DNA of 39,744 bases from the IMG/VR virus record IMGVR_UViG_3300045741_000132, positions 1 through 39,744 of that record. One strand, written 5' to 3'. Every line of letters begins with the position of its first letter. Within the stretch, counting starts at the first letter, position 1. The notes beneath the pieces are model-generated. The model searched no databases. It saw only the letters and a list, made by a program, of their open reading frames with translations, and was not told the origin of the DNA. The translations under genes were made by a program, and so were the position numbers. Shown here piece after piece: positions 15,262 through 22,827 of the stretch. This DNA is from a virus.

Positions 15262-15525
15262 ATGCTCATGCTGACAGCCGAAACCCTGCGAATCCAGGAG
15301 CGCCGCATTCACCGGGCGCGCCGCATCGCGCAGCACGCCGAACGCGCCGACCAAATCGCCCGCTACCACGCAACGGCGCGCGAGTTGCTCACGCCCGAGG
15401 ACTTGCGCGCTACCGATCGCATCCTCGAGCGGAACCGCATTCACACCAATCGCGCCTACCGCGGATTCGACCTGTCGCGCAAGCTGTTCGACCTCGCCGA
15501 GAAGGTCCGCCGGGGCCTCGCATGA
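15262..15525 (+). CDS. Basic helical protein, 87 residues
   Basis: GGGGGA lies upstream of the ATG. Almost entirely helical, rich in Arg, Ala, Leu and Glu, with a net positive charge (RRIHRARRIAQHAERADQ). Could bind nucleic acid or form a coiled coil. Next downstream genes are a 12-codon bridge and the XRE regulator. Confidence 0.65.
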   Translation: MLMLTAETLRIQERRIHRARRIAQHAERADQIARYHATARELLTPEDLRATDRILERNRIHTNRAYRGFDLSRKLFDLAEKVRRGLA

Positions 15526-15560
15526 CCCCGCCAGCCACCCCCGAGAACTGGAAACCATGA
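15522..15560 (+). CDS. 12-residue bridging reading frame
   Basis: Starts by ATGA overlap with the 87-residue gene and ends by ATGA overlap with the XRE gene. Pro-rich peptide (MTPPATPENWKP). Such a frame may serve only to carry ribosomes from one gene to the next. Not proven to be a gene. Confidence 0.3.
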   Translation: MTPPATPENWKP

Positions 15561-15835
15561 CACTTTCCCGTATGCGCCTCACCCGCTCACCTCTGGGCGC
15601 CCTCGGACAGGCGGCCGGCTTCGAATCCCGCGTGGCTCGTGCCGCTGCCCTGGGCATCAGCGTCTCCCACCTCTCGCACGTCGAACGCGGCGACGTGCGG
15701 GCTTCCGTTGACCTCATGGATCGTATGGCCGAGGTCTACAAGGTCCACGCCGCCAAGGTCGAACGCGCCGCCAACCTGTGCCGCGAGGAACTCGCTCGTC
15801 AGGTAATCGCCCGCGTTCGTGGAGTAGCCGATTAG
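15557..15835 (+). CDS. XRE-family helix-turn-helix regulator
   Basis: 92 residues. Residues about 14-60 (LGALGQAAGFESRVARAAALG, then SVSHLSHVERGDVRAS) fit a Cro/C1-type helix-turn-helix, with SHLSHVERG as the usual recognition-helix end. The C-terminal part is a helix, perhaps for dimer contacts. No cleavage (S24) domain, so it resembles a Cro-size repressor. Palindromes at 13425, 13456, 13724 and 15848 are candidate targets. Confidence 0.75.
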   Translation: MTLSRMRLTRSPLGALGQAAGFESRVARAAALGISVSHLSHVERGDVRASVDLMDRMAEVYKVHAAKVERAANLCREELARQVIARVRGVAD

Positions 15836-15863
15836 ACGGACAACTGGCCGCACTATACTGCGG
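15832..15863 (+). promoter_or_regulatory. Weak promoter with palindrome over the -10 box
   Basis: TATACT (15854-15859) is a good -10 box; the -35 region (TTAGAC, 15832-15837, spacer 16) is poor. A palindrome CCGCA-N6-TGCGG (15848-15863) covers the -10. It lies directly after the XRE gene and before the zinc-motif protein and nuclease genes, so it may be controlled by XRE. Confidence 0.4.
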
Positions 15864-15919
15864 ACTGAGACGACAACCGAACAACCCCGCAAGTCCTTTG
15901 CTTTCAACGGAGGTTCCAC

Positions 15920-16231
15920 GTGGCACCTATTCCGACCTGTCCCGTTCACGGCAAGCCCATGCGCCAGGGCAAGGGCAACGGCTACTTCTGCGCCTCCAAG
16001 ATGCCCGATGGCTCGTGGTGTTCCCAGAAAGCCGCTGGCGAGGTCGCTGCGGCCCCCGCTGGCCTCCCTGCGGCGATGGGCCAGTCCAACGGCAACAACG
16101 CAACCCCGAAGCTCCTGCTCATCCTGGGGGCCCTCGACTTCGCGGCCAAGGTCTACCAGGGCACCGGGCAGGCCGATGACGCCGTGATGCTCGCGAACCA
16201 GACGTTCGCCGGCTGGAAGGACGAAGCATGA
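15920..16231 (+). CDS. Small zinc-motif protein before the nuclease
   Basis: 103 residues, GTG start with GGAGG upstream. N-terminus CPVHGKPM ... YFCASK ... WCSQK gives a CxxH...C...C zinc-binding pattern. The rest is Ala/Gly-rich and then helical. It overlaps the RecB/Cas4-like nuclease gene (ATGA). Similar small Cys/His proteins often sit next to such nucleases, maybe as single-strand binding or partner proteins; this is inference. Confidence 0.7.
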   Translation: MAPIPTCPVHGKPMRQGKGNGYFCASKMPDGSWCSQKAAGEVAAAPAGLPAAMGQSNGNNATPKLLLILGALDFAAKVYQGTGQADDAVMLANQTFAGWKDEA

Positions 16232-17046
16232 ACGCCTTCAAGGACCAACTTCTGACCGGCTGGCCCGACGCCTCGAGCGCCACCATCTCGAGCAAGGGAT
16301 TCCGCCACTACCGCACGCCCGACGGCAACTTCCCCTCCGTCACGACCGTGCTCAAGACGCTGGGCACGGGTACGGAAGGGCTCATCAAGTGGTCGGCCAC
16401 CGAGGAACGTAAGGCGTGCCTGCTCGCCGCGGCCGAGGTCTACGCCGCCGGTGACGCGGACGGGCCGCAGGCGTTCGCCGATGCCGTAGAGGCCCACCTT
16501 GGCGCCGCCCGCAGCCACCAGAAGATCCTCAACAAGGCCGGGGAGATCGGCACGAGCATTCACGAGATGATCCAGTGGACGCTCCGCACCGAGCTGGGCG
16601 AGACCGCTGGCCCCGAGCCCGGCCTGTCCGACGCTGCCCTGTGGGGGTTTATGGCGTGGCAGGACTGGTGGAAGGCATCGGGGCTCGTTCCCGTCCGGAT
16701 CGAGCAGCCCATTTGGGACCCCGAGATCGGCTACGCGGGCACGATCGACCTGATCGCCCAGGGCCCCAACGGGCTCGAACTGCTCGACTGGAAAACCGGC
16801 AAGGGCATTTACGAGGCGTACCACCTGCAGGTCGCCGCCTACGCCTACGCCGCGAGGCGCTGGGCTGAGGTCGGGCGCTGCCGGATCGTCCGGCTGCCCA
16901 AGGTCATCGGCGATCCGCAGTTCGACGTGGCCGAGCTGGGGGATTTGTACGGGGGTCTCCGCCTCGAGGAGCCCCAACTGTTCGCCGCCTTCCGCTGCAC
17001 CCTCGACCTGTGGAACCTGCTCGTTCGCCCCATCGGAAAGGACTAG
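16228..17046 (+). CDS. RecB/Cas4-like PD-(D/E)XK nuclease
   Basis: 272 residues. Motifs in order: GTSIHEMIQ (H112, E113), YAGTIDLIA (D174), LLDWKTGKG (D187, K189) and YHLQVAAYAYA (Q201, Y-motif). This is the arrangement of RecB/Cas4/lambda-exo-type nucleases, acting on DNA ends during recombination or phage DNA processing. No Cys cluster for a 4Fe-4S centre is seen, unlike true Cas4. Overlaps the preceding gene by ATGA. Confidence 0.8.
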   Translation: MNAFKDQLLTGWPDASSATISSKGFRHYRTPDGNFPSVTTVLKTLGTGTEGLIKWSATEERKACLLAAAEVYAAGDADGPQAFADAVEAHLGAARSHQKILNKAGEIGTSIHEMIQWTLRTELGETAGPEPGLSDAALWGFMAWQDWWKASGLVPVRIEQPIWDPEIGYAGTIDLIAQGPNGLELLDWKTGKGIYEAYHLQVAAYAYAARRWAEVGRCRIVRLPKVIGDPQFDVAELGDLYGGLRLEEPQLFAAFRCTLDLWNLLVRPIGKD

Positions 17047-17049
17047 CCC

Positions 17050-17541
17050 GTGTCTGACCTGAACCAGCGCCTCGAGCAGATCCGCGAAATGCAGGGCAAG
17101 CCCCCCATGCCCAATCCCATGTTCATTCAGGGGTTCGAGCCCGGGTCTACCCCACCGCCGCCGCTGCACCCGCTCGAGATCCCGCCCGACGATCCCATGG
17201 CCGATGAGTTCCTGGACGGCGACCCGCCTGCTCCGGTGCCCGCCAGCCCGCTCGTGCCCCGGAGGCCGGCACCGCCCGCCCCGGCAGCCCCACCCATCCC
17301 TCCGATCGCCTTCCAACTCGTCGTGGCCGATGGAGTGGCCGCGTGGAAGGGGCGGGACGTGATCCTGACGGTAGAGGAGTCCAACGCGATCAAGGCGGTG
17401 GTGCTGGGAGCGCTCCAGCGCGAACTGCGGGCCGACCTGGCGACCGTGGGGCGCAAGCGCATCCGGAAGGCCAAGGCGGCGCCCGAGGCCGCCAGCTCCC
17501 AACCTCGCAAGCCTGGGCGGCCCCGGAAGGTGACGCCGTGA
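17050..17541 (+). CDS. Pro-rich protein with C-terminal AT-hook-like tail
   Basis: 163 residues, GTG start 4 bases after the nuclease stop. An N-terminal helix, a long Pro/Ala-rich stretch (about 50-80), a small alpha/beta part, then a basic tail ending RKPGRPRKVTP with a GRPRK core. AT-hooks bind the minor groove of A/T-rich DNA. A neighbour at 17744 ends the same way. Role unknown; DNA binding likely. Confidence 0.65.
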   Translation: MSDLNQRLEQIREMQGKPPMPNPMFIQGFEPGSTPPPPLHPLEIPPDDPMADEFLDGDPPAPVPASPLVPRRPAPPAPAAPPIPPIAFQLVVADGVAAWKGRDVILTVEESNAIKAVVLGALQRELRADLATVGRKRIRKAKAAPEAASSQPRKPGRPRKVTP

Positions 17542-17762
17542 GCCTGCGCGAAAAAATGGTGACCAGACTCCAAGAATGGCAATGCGCCCAATGCGACATG
17601 CCGTTGTCGTTCTGGCAGAGTCTGGCAGACGAGTGCATCCGGCAGATGGAGTGGGCGCGGCGTCAGGAATGGGTCACGGAAGAAATGTTTCGCACGGCCC
17701 GCATCGCTCGTCCGCTCACCCTCGCTCCGGAGGACTGGAAGCCATGGCCCGCAAGATTGTAG
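17538..17762 (+). CDS. Small Cys/Trp-rich protein, 74 residues
   Basis: GTG overlaps the previous stop (GTGA). CAQC near residue 16-19 and many Trp residues; one more Cys further on, so a full zinc site is not clear. Helical middle. No family recognised. Part of the coupled early chain. Confidence 0.65.
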   Translation: MSLREKMVTRLQEWQCAQCDMPLSFWQSLADECIRQMEWARRQEWVTEEMFRTARIARPLTLAPEDWKPWPARL

Positions 17763-18064
17763 CGATCTCCGGCCCGTTCGCGCTCGCGGATGACGGTACG
17801 GGCTGGCAATGGACCGACGCCGGGTGGATCCCGTGGGGTCGCGGGACGCTTCCCCCCGAGACGCCGGAGGAGTTTCAGGCCCGGATCGCCAGCGGGAAGG
17901 AGAACTACGACCGGCTCTATCCGCCGGAGACTCGCATGACTGGGCGGGACCTGATCGCCACCACGGGAGATCCATTCGTGGACAAGGCCTCCAAGAGTGA
18001 GCACGAGGTCGCCGCCGTTCCCCCTAAGCGCGGTCCCGGGCGCCCGAGGAAGGTCCAGCCATGA
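17744..18064 (+). CDS. Protein with C-terminal AT-hook-like tail, 106 residues
   Basis: ATG at 17744, 19 bases inside the previous gene, with GGAGG upstream. A Trp/Gly-rich beta-like N-terminus (WQWTDAGWIPWGRG), a charged centre and a tail GPGRPRKVQP nearly equal to that of the 17050 protein. Two different proteins with one tail suggests a shared DNA-binding or partner function. Confidence 0.65.
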   Translation: MARKIVAISGPFALADDGTGWQWTDAGWIPWGRGTLPPETPEEFQARIASGKENYDRLYPPETRMTGRDLIATTGDPFVDKASKSEHEVAAVPPKRGPGRPRKVQP

Positions 18065-18228
18065 GCCCCGCCCGCGAACTTTGGAGGGGACACCTCTACG
18101 CCGGGGTCATGTGGACCCGCTGGTTGTTCGGGTTCTGGTGTGGTCGCCGTGACCACGAGGGCAAGGCGACCACATGGCTGCACCTGTACATCGGCCCGCT
18201 CTGTCTCGATTTCTGGAGTCTCCAATGA
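18061..18228 (+). CDS. Trp-rich hypothetical protein, 55 residues
   Basis: Both ends overlap neighbours (ATGA). Aromatic and Arg-rich (MWTRWLFGFWCGRRD). It may touch the membrane but no clear long helix is present. Function unknown. Confidence 0.6.
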   Translation: MSPARELWRGHLYAGVMWTRWLFGFWCGRRDHEGKATTWLHLYIGPLCLDFWSLQ

Positions 18229-18620
18229 CCTACGCCGCCACTACCACCGTCACCGAGCGCGAGTCCCGCGCCCAGATCGAAGCGCTGCTCGCCCGCTACG
18301 GGGCCGTCTGGTCCGAGGTCGGGCTCAACGCTCACGGGCACGCTGTCGTGAAGTTCTCTGCCTCAGGAAGGGAAGTCCGCATGATGGTCCACATGCCGCC
18401 GGAGGGGTCGCGCGAGCGGCCCCGCCGCTGGCGAGTCCTCGGCCTGCTCTTGAAGGCCAAGCTGGAGGCCGTCGACTCCGGCCTCGCCACGTTCGAGCAC
18501 GAGTTCCTTGCCCATATCTCCCTGCCCAACGGTAAGACCGTGGGCCAGTCCATCACCCCGCACCTGGAGTCCGCCTACTTGACCGGCCGGACCCCGGCGC
18601 AGATCGGAGGCCCCGCGTGA
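18225..18620 (+). CDS. Conserved phage protein, 131 residues
   Basis: Start ATG overlaps the previous stop. The layout, with TVTERESRAQIEALLARYGA, then KFSASGREVRMMVHMP, RRWRVLGLLLKAKLEAVDSG and LPNGKTVGQ, matches a protein common in phages of Proteobacteria whose function I do not know. Mixed alpha/beta, no catalytic motif seen. Its conservation supports a core early role. Confidence 0.75.
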   Translation: MTYAATTTVTERESRAQIEALLARYGAVWSEVGLNAHGHAVVKFSASGREVRMMVHMPPEGSRERPRRWRVLGLLLKAKLEAVDSGLATFEHEFLAHISLPNGKTVGQSITPHLESAYLTGRTPAQIGGPA

Positions 18621-18787
18621 CCGAGATTCTGTTTCTCTCAGCCCTTTTTCTAACGTGCGCGTGGGGATGGTCGGTCCAGCGCACAGGCTGGACCTGCGAG
18701 AAGTGCGGCCAGCCGCAGGACTTCTTCGCAACACCGTGGCTGACCCAAGACGGCTGCGTGTGCATCGAGTGCGGAGGCCGCCAGTGA
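18617..18787 (+). CDS. Membrane-anchored zinc-ribbon peptide, 56 residues
   Basis: GTG start and stop both overlap neighbours (GTGA). N-terminal hydrophobic segment (about 4-19, ILFLSALFLTCAWGW) then CEKC (27-30) and CVC...C (47-52), giving four Cys for a zinc site. It may be a membrane-tethered zinc ribbon. Confidence 0.6.
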   Translation: MTEILFLSALFLTCAWGWSVQRTGWTCEKCGQPQDFFATPWLTQDGCVCIECGGRQ

Positions 18788-19083
18788 CCGACCTCCCGCT
18801 GTTCATGCGTGACGCACCCCACAACGGCACCCGCACGAGCCGCAACGCTGCAGCGGCCGTACGCTCCAGACTGCCCGTGCTCGAGGGCCGAGTGCTCGTC
18901 TACCTCGCCGGCTGCCCGCTGGGGGCCACGAACGACGAGCTGGAGGTCGCTCTCAAGATCTCTGGCAACACGCTCCGGCCGCGGGTTGTGGAACTGCGCG
19001 CTCGTGGCCTGATTCGCGACACGGGTAGCACCCGAAAAACACGATCGGGCCGTTCTGCGATCGTATGGGAGATCACACGATGA
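18784..19083 (+). CDS. Winged-helix DNA-binding protein
   Basis: 99 residues, GTG start overlapping the previous stop (GTGA). Residues about 35-95 (RVLVYLAGCPLGATNDELEV ... ISGNTLRPRVVELRARGLIR ... GRSAIVWEI) form the helix-turn-helix and wing of a MarR-like small regulator. Likely controls phage or host transcription; target unknown. Confidence 0.7.
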   Translation: MTDLPLFMRDAPHNGTRTSRNAAAAVRSRLPVLEGRVLVYLAGCPLGATNDELEVALKISGNTLRPRVVELRARGLIRDTGSTRKTRSGRSAIVWEITR

Positions 19084-19442
19084 ACCTCGCCGCCTATCTG
19101 GACGGATTCGTGGCCTGCGCGAAGGTCGCGCGCGCAGGCGCCGGGCATCCGATGGATGCCGCTATCACGACGTTCGCTACCGATTACGCGGACGGCTGGC
19201 GCGACTGCCTGCCGCACGCAACGTCCTATCGTTGTATGCGAGAGGACTACTTCCAGGAGATGATCTACGAGGATGCGCGCATGGCCGCAGCGCTTCGCTC
19301 CCCCACTGTGCGCCAGCACAAGCCATGCATGGGCACGGGTACTCGGCTGCTCGCCTGCAACGATCCTGAGGACTTCGACATGGACATCTGCACCTGTGTC
19401 GACGCCGCGCTCGAGGAGATCGAGCGGGAGTGCCCGCGGTGA
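19080..19442 (+). CDS. Hypothetical protein, 120 residues
   Basis: Overlaps both neighbours. Soluble, mixed alpha/beta, with several Cys and Met residues (SYRCMRED, KPCMGTG, DICTCVDA). No family recognised. Confidence 0.65.
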   Translation: MNLAAYLDGFVACAKVARAGAGHPMDAAITTFATDYADGWRDCLPHATSYRCMREDYFQEMIYEDARMAAALRSPTVRQHKPCMGTGTRLLACNDPEDFDMDICTCVDAALEEIERECPR

Positions 19443-19603
19443 AACTCCTCCTCGGATTCGTGCTCCTGCTGGGAGGACTTGGGCTGCAGATCGGCGCCAT
19501 GTATCGCATGTCGAGGCTTGACCTACTCGAGCGCTGCCTCTTCGCGGTCTTTGCCGCGGTTCTCATGATCTGCGGACTCGTGGTGCTCGGGAGCCGTCCA
19601 TGA
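19439..19603 (+). CDS. Two-helix membrane protein, 54 residues
   Basis: GTG start, ATGA end. Two hydrophobic helices (about 3-17 and 31-49) separated by YRMSRLDLLER. No holin hallmark known to me. It lies amid soluble early genes, so an effect on the host membrane is possible. Confidence 0.6.
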   Translation: MKLLLGFVLLLGGLGLQIGAMYRMSRLDLLERCLFAVFAAVLMICGLVVLGSRP

Positions 19604-19776
19604 CCCGCTACCTGGTCCTCTCCTACTGCGCGCGCTGGATTAGTCGGAATCCGCACATCGACGTGTGCGATACCCGCGAGGAGGCCATCGCTGCGGCCGT
19701 CAAGACCAAACTCGATCATGCGCGCGATGGCTATCCGCTGGCTTACTGCATCGTGATCGAAGGAGTGGAACCATGA
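19600..19776 (+). CDS. Hypothetical protein, 58 residues
   Basis: ATGA overlaps at both ends. A compact beta-alpha-beta sequence (RYLVLSYCARW, DTREEAIAAAVKTKL, PLAYCIVIEG). No family recognised. Confidence 0.6.
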   Translation: MTRYLVLSYCARWISRNPHIDVCDTREEAIAAAVKTKLDHARDGYPLAYCIVIEGVEP

Positions 19777-19871
19777 GCGAAACCTGGGGAATTATCTTGC
19801 TGACCGTCATGGTGATTTCGGCCTTCATTCTCACGATCACGCTGGCCGTGGTCATGCTCAGAAAGAGGTGA
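19773..19871 (+). CDS. Single-pass membrane micropeptide, 32 residues
   Basis: ATGA overlap with the previous gene. One hydrophobic helix (GIILLTVMVISAFILTITLA) and an RKR end, a membrane peptide with a positive cytoplasmic tail. Function unknown. Confidence 0.6.
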   Translation: MSETWGIILLTVMVISAFILTITLAVVMLRKR

Positions 19872-19875
19872 TCCG

Positions 19876-20328
19876 ATGAGCGACAAGAGCGTGGTCGAGC
19901 GGGCGATTGTGGTGGCGGAAAAATATATCGCCGGAGGTGAAATCTTCTACTTCAACGACCCGTCGCAGGGAGTTCCGGTTGGCCGGCGCGTGGAGGACAT
20001 GGTTCACAAGATCGCAGACGCCGGGCTCCTCGCCGATCCGCTGCTCGTGAGGGCGGGAGAGGCCGCGAAACTGTATGCGAAGTGGCAGGGGAGCTTAGCG
20101 CCACTCTTTGATCCGCCAAAGACGGTCTACGACATCGGCCGCGAACTGCTGGCGCGCAAGGAGCAGGAGCGGAATAAGTGGAGAGTCTGCGAGCGCCGAG
20201 ACAATAAAGCACGCCTGATCGGCTGGTTAGTGATCTTCGAGCTTACCGAACATGGTCCGTTCACCGAGGCGCAGGCCCACGCCGTCGCCGCAGCCCTGAA
20301 CGCCCTCGACGCGAGAGGTGCGGAGTGA
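19876..20328 (+). CDS. Hypothetical protein, 150 residues
   Basis: ATG five bases after the previous stop, with AGGTGA-like site. Helical and soluble, with a second half (ELLARKEQERNKWRVCERRD) that is charged. No family recognised. Overlaps the next gene by GTGA. Confidence 0.65.
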   Translation: MSDKSVVERAIVVAEKYIAGGEIFYFNDPSQGVPVGRRVEDMVHKIADAGLLADPLLVRAGEAAKLYAKWQGSLAPLFDPPKTVYDIGRELLARKEQERNKWRVCERRDNKARLIGWLVIFELTEHGPFTEAQAHAVAAALNALDARGAE

Positions 20329-20546
20329 GCGGTGCCACGCCGTACACGAGCGAGGAACTGAGGCGTGTTCAACGCCAGATAGCCGCGTGGGCGAACCAGT
20401 GCAACGTCGCCGAGCTTCCGGCTAGCCGCTGGCTCGCCACCATCGCCGAGCGTGACGCGCGGATCGCGGAGTTGGAGGTGCTACTTCGCGAGGCGTCCGA
20501 AGTGATCGATGCTGGCGTCCGTGCTGTGATGGAGAATCGGACATGA
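20325..20546 (+). CDS. Helical hypothetical protein, 73 residues
   Basis: GTG start in the coupled chain. The second half looks like a coiled coil (AERDARIAELEVLLREASEV). No further clue. Confidence 0.6.
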   Translation: MSGATPYTSEELRRVQRQIAAWANQCNVAELPASRWLATIAERDARIAELEVLLREASEVIDAGVRAVMENRT

Positions 20547-20761
20547 GCGCAAAACACGAATGCCACGAAGCCCATGTGTGTGTTTGTTATCAGCTTGCGG
20601 ACGAGCCTAACGAATCGTGTCCGGTTCATGGCCTTGGTCCGTGGCCGCCTCGCTGTGAGGAATGCGGCAGACTTCTACCGTGGAGCGTCCGCTCGTCTGA
20701 GAACGCCGCAAAGGCCATGCTACATGCGGCGAAGCCCATTGACCACGGGGTGAACCCGTGA
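20543..20761 (+). CDS. Cys/His-rich small protein, 72 residues
   Basis: ATGA start. HECHEAHVCVCYQ, SCPVHG and CEECGRLLPW give up to eight Cys and several His, so one or two zinc sites are likely. No family recognised. Confidence 0.65.
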   Translation: MSAKHECHEAHVCVCYQLADEPNESCPVHGLGPWPPRCEECGRLLPWSVRSSENAAKAMLHAAKPIDHGVNP

Positions 20762-21057
20762 GCGCGAAGCCGACGCAGGAGCAGCGGGAGAGGGCATACG
20801 CGCTCTACCGTGACGATGGATGTCCATTCACGCATTGCAGTTATGGGCACGTTACGGGCGTATGCGAGAACTGCGACGAGGAGGTTGGGTGGATCGCCGC
20901 TGCTCTCGCCGCCGAGGCGGAACGCGCGCGGGCAGAGGAACGAGAGGCGTGCGCGCTCACGGTTGAGGCGTTGGCCTACGAGCATCAGCCGCGCGAGTGC
21001 TCGGCCGGAGAGTTCGCCGCCGCGATCCGCGCCCGTTCGGAAGGGGGCAAGCCATGA
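20758..21057 (+). CDS. Hypothetical protein with Cys cluster, 99 residues
   Basis: GTG start. An N-terminal CPFTHCSYGHVTGVCENC cluster fits one zinc site, followed by a long charged helix. MSAKxxx opening equals that of the preceding protein. Function unknown. Confidence 0.6.
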   Translation: MSAKPTQEQRERAYALYRDDGCPFTHCSYGHVTGVCENCDEEVGWIAAALAAEAERARAEEREACALTVEALAYEHQPRECSAGEFAAAIRARSEGGKP

Positions 21058-21260
21058 AGCGGCTGCGCGTATGGTTCTTGGTCTGGTGGCGCTACCACCG
21101 GCGCGGGAACGCTCCGACCGTCGAGCAGTTGGTGGACGTTCTCGTTGAGGTTGGGGAAGTCAAACAGGCAGAGCGCGAGGAGGCCGAGCAGTTCTTCTAC
21201 CTTCAGCGTATTTCTGAAGCGGCTCGCTCCATCGCGGACCACCTGGGGGGCAAGCCATGA
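21054..21260 (+). CDS. Hypothetical protein, 68 residues
   Basis: ATGA overlaps at both ends. A basic, Trp-rich N-terminus (RLRVWFLVWWRYHRRG) that may lie on a membrane, then an acidic helix. No family recognised. Confidence 0.6.
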   Translation: MKRLRVWFLVWWRYHRRGNAPTVEQLVDVLVEVGEVKQAEREEAEQFFYLQRISEAARSIADHLGGKP

Positions 21261-21505
21261 CGCCCGCCGACAGGCTGCGGGAGATTCACGCCGAATGGCA
21301 GACTGGCACGGTGCGGAAGCTGACGCTAATGCACGACGCCCTGCCCGCCCTCGCGCGCGTGCTCGACGCGGCGGACGCGATGCGTACTCCTGATCCTTGC
21401 CGGTCGGTAACGCTTGCAGAGCACACGATCAACGTCCATCGCAACGCTCAGGAGTACGACGCCGCGCTGGCGGAACTGGCGAAGGCGCTGGGAGGTGACG
21501 CATGA
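21257..21505 (+). CDS. Helical hypothetical protein, 82 residues
   Basis: Part of the coupled chain. Two or three helices, soluble. No family recognised. Confidence 0.6.
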   Translation: MTPADRLREIHAEWQTGTVRKLTLMHDALPALARVLDAADAMRTPDPCRSVTLAEHTINVHRNAQEYDAALAELAKALGGDA

Positions 21506-22026
21506 GCCCGATCACGATGAGCGAGAGCGACGAAAGGGAGGATCGTTTCGCCGCCAAGGACAAGAGCGGCTCAGGCACCTGCGATCCGTACCGACTAGAA
21601 TGCTCGTGGGCCGAGATCGACGCCACGCGCGCCCGGCTCGCGGAGGTCGAGCGGGAGAACGCTGTCCTGCGCGGGCTGCTCGTGCAGTACCAGTGCCCTT
21701 ACGGGGAAAAGTCTCTGGGAGAGTGCTCGCGCGGGTTTCCCGGTTGCGCGTGCGCCGATGACATGCTGGCCTGCATGGTTTCTGGTCCCGACGACCCAGC
21801 TGCTGCAGCCGAGAGGTTGCGCGCCTCCCGTGACGCCGCGCTGGCCCACAACGCGAAGCTGCGCGAGGCGCTGGAGGAGTGCGCCGAATACTTCGACCAG
21901 CGCGCCGACGCGGAGATCGCGCCAGACGGTCAGGGATTCATCACCAACGCTGCGGGCGTCATGTACGGCGTCTGCAAGCGCGCCCTCGCCGACACGGGCG
22001 CTCCGGGGAAAGGGAGGACGACCTAA
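21502..22026 (+). CDS. Coiled-coil Cys-rich protein, 174 residues
   Basis: A charged N-terminal third, a coiled-coil-like stretch (EIDATRARLAEVERENAVLR), a Cys-rich loop (YQCPYGEKSLGECSRGFPGC) and a second helix. Cys spacing is irregular. TAATG overlap with the next gene. No family recognised. Confidence 0.6.
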   Translation: MSPITMSESDEREDRFAAKDKSGSGTCDPYRLECSWAEIDATRARLAEVERENAVLRGLLVQYQCPYGEKSLGECSRGFPGCACADDMLACMVSGPDDPAAAAERLRASRDAALAHNAKLREALEECAEYFDQRADAEIAPDGQGFITNAAGVMYGVCKRALADTGAPGKGRTT

Positions 22027-22292
22027 TGGAACTGCCGGACGAGTTCGCCGACATCGGCAATGGACACGCCATCAGCATCCGCGAGGAAGGCGGCACCGTT
22101 TTCGGTGTGTGGGTGCGCCACGAGTGCGCGATCAAAGACCACCACGGCAAGCACGGAGCCTACATTCCGCTCGTCGGACCGAACGCGTGGACGATGGTTC
22201 AGCGCGAGCCGCTCACCATCACGCCGTCGATCCACGTCACGGACTGCGGCGACCACGGGTTCATCACGAACGGGCGATGGGTGAAAGCGTGA
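22026..22292 (+). CDS. DUF6527-like protein, 88 residues
   Basis: ATG overlaps the previous stop by one base. GVWVRHECAI ... YIPLV ... TMVQREPLTITPSI ... CGDHGFITNGRW matches the DUF6527 family, small proteins with a PSI...C..H.F..NG ending. His and Cys suggest metal binding. Their role is unknown. Confidence 0.7.
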   Translation: MELPDEFADIGNGHAISIREEGGTVFGVWVRHECAIKDHHGKHGAYIPLVGPNAWTMVQREPLTITPSIHVTDCGDHGFITNGRWVKA

Positions 22293-22333
22293 GCGCCGCC
22301 CTTGAGTCCCGCGCAACGGAGGGGAAGCCATGA
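22289..22333 (+). CDS. 14-residue bridging reading frame
   Basis: GTG overlaps the DUF6527 stop (GTGA) and its own stop overlaps the ATG of the next gene (ATGA). It fills the only gap in this part of the chain exactly. The GGAGGGG site of the next gene lies within it. May exist for coupling only. Confidence 0.25.
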   Translation: MSAALESRATEGKP

Positions 22334-22827
22334 TCCCCGCCCTCGTGCTCGCGGCGACGCTGACGCATTCTCAGGCCATCTCCGACTGGCGCGCCCGCGT
22401 GTGGGCCGCCACGGGCCCGGCGCAGGTTCAGGCGGTCGGCACGCTCACCTGGACGAATCCCGCGTGCCTCGCCGATACGCTCTCGCCCTGCGCGCTGACC
22501 TATACCGAATTCTGCCACGCCGGGCCGGATCTCGCACGACCCCTGCTCGACCTGGCGTCGGTCGAGGTCTGGAGCGTCAACCCGGGGCGCGTGCCAGCGC
22601 CCTACACGTTCGCGGACATGCTCGCGTCGGACTCGCTCTGGGCCGCGCTCTGGCCCGCGGTGGCCGCGGACGCGCAGCCGAAGCTCTACGCCACGCTCGT
22701 TCGCGTCCCGGGCATGGTGGGCAAGCGCGACAGCCTCACGGGCGTGCCATCGGGCTTCTACTTCGTCGTGGCCAAGCGCGCGAGCGGGCGCAGACCGTGC
22801 GCGAGCAACATCGTGGGAGTGCCATGA
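22330..22827 (+). CDS. Possibly exported hypothetical protein, 165 residues
   Basis: GGAGGGG precedes the ATG. A short hydrophobic N-terminus (MIPALVLAATLTHSQA) looks like a signal peptide with a possible A-x-A-like cut site. Four or five Cys residues follow, as in exported proteins with disulphides. No family recognised. Confidence 0.6.
   Translation: MIPALVLAATLTHSQAISDWRARVWAATGPAQVQAVGTLTWTNPACLADTLSPCALTYTEFCHAGPDLARPLLDLASVEVWSVNPGRVPAPYTFADMLASDSLWAALWPAVAADAQPKLYATLVRVPGMVGKRDSLTGVPSGFYFVVAKRASGRRPCASNIVGVP

Noticed and set aside
16153-17502. Long leftward frame opposite the nuclease
   Set aside because: Composition (Gly, Arg, Leu, His) is typical of an antisense shadow; the + strand holds the nuclease motifs and overlaps.
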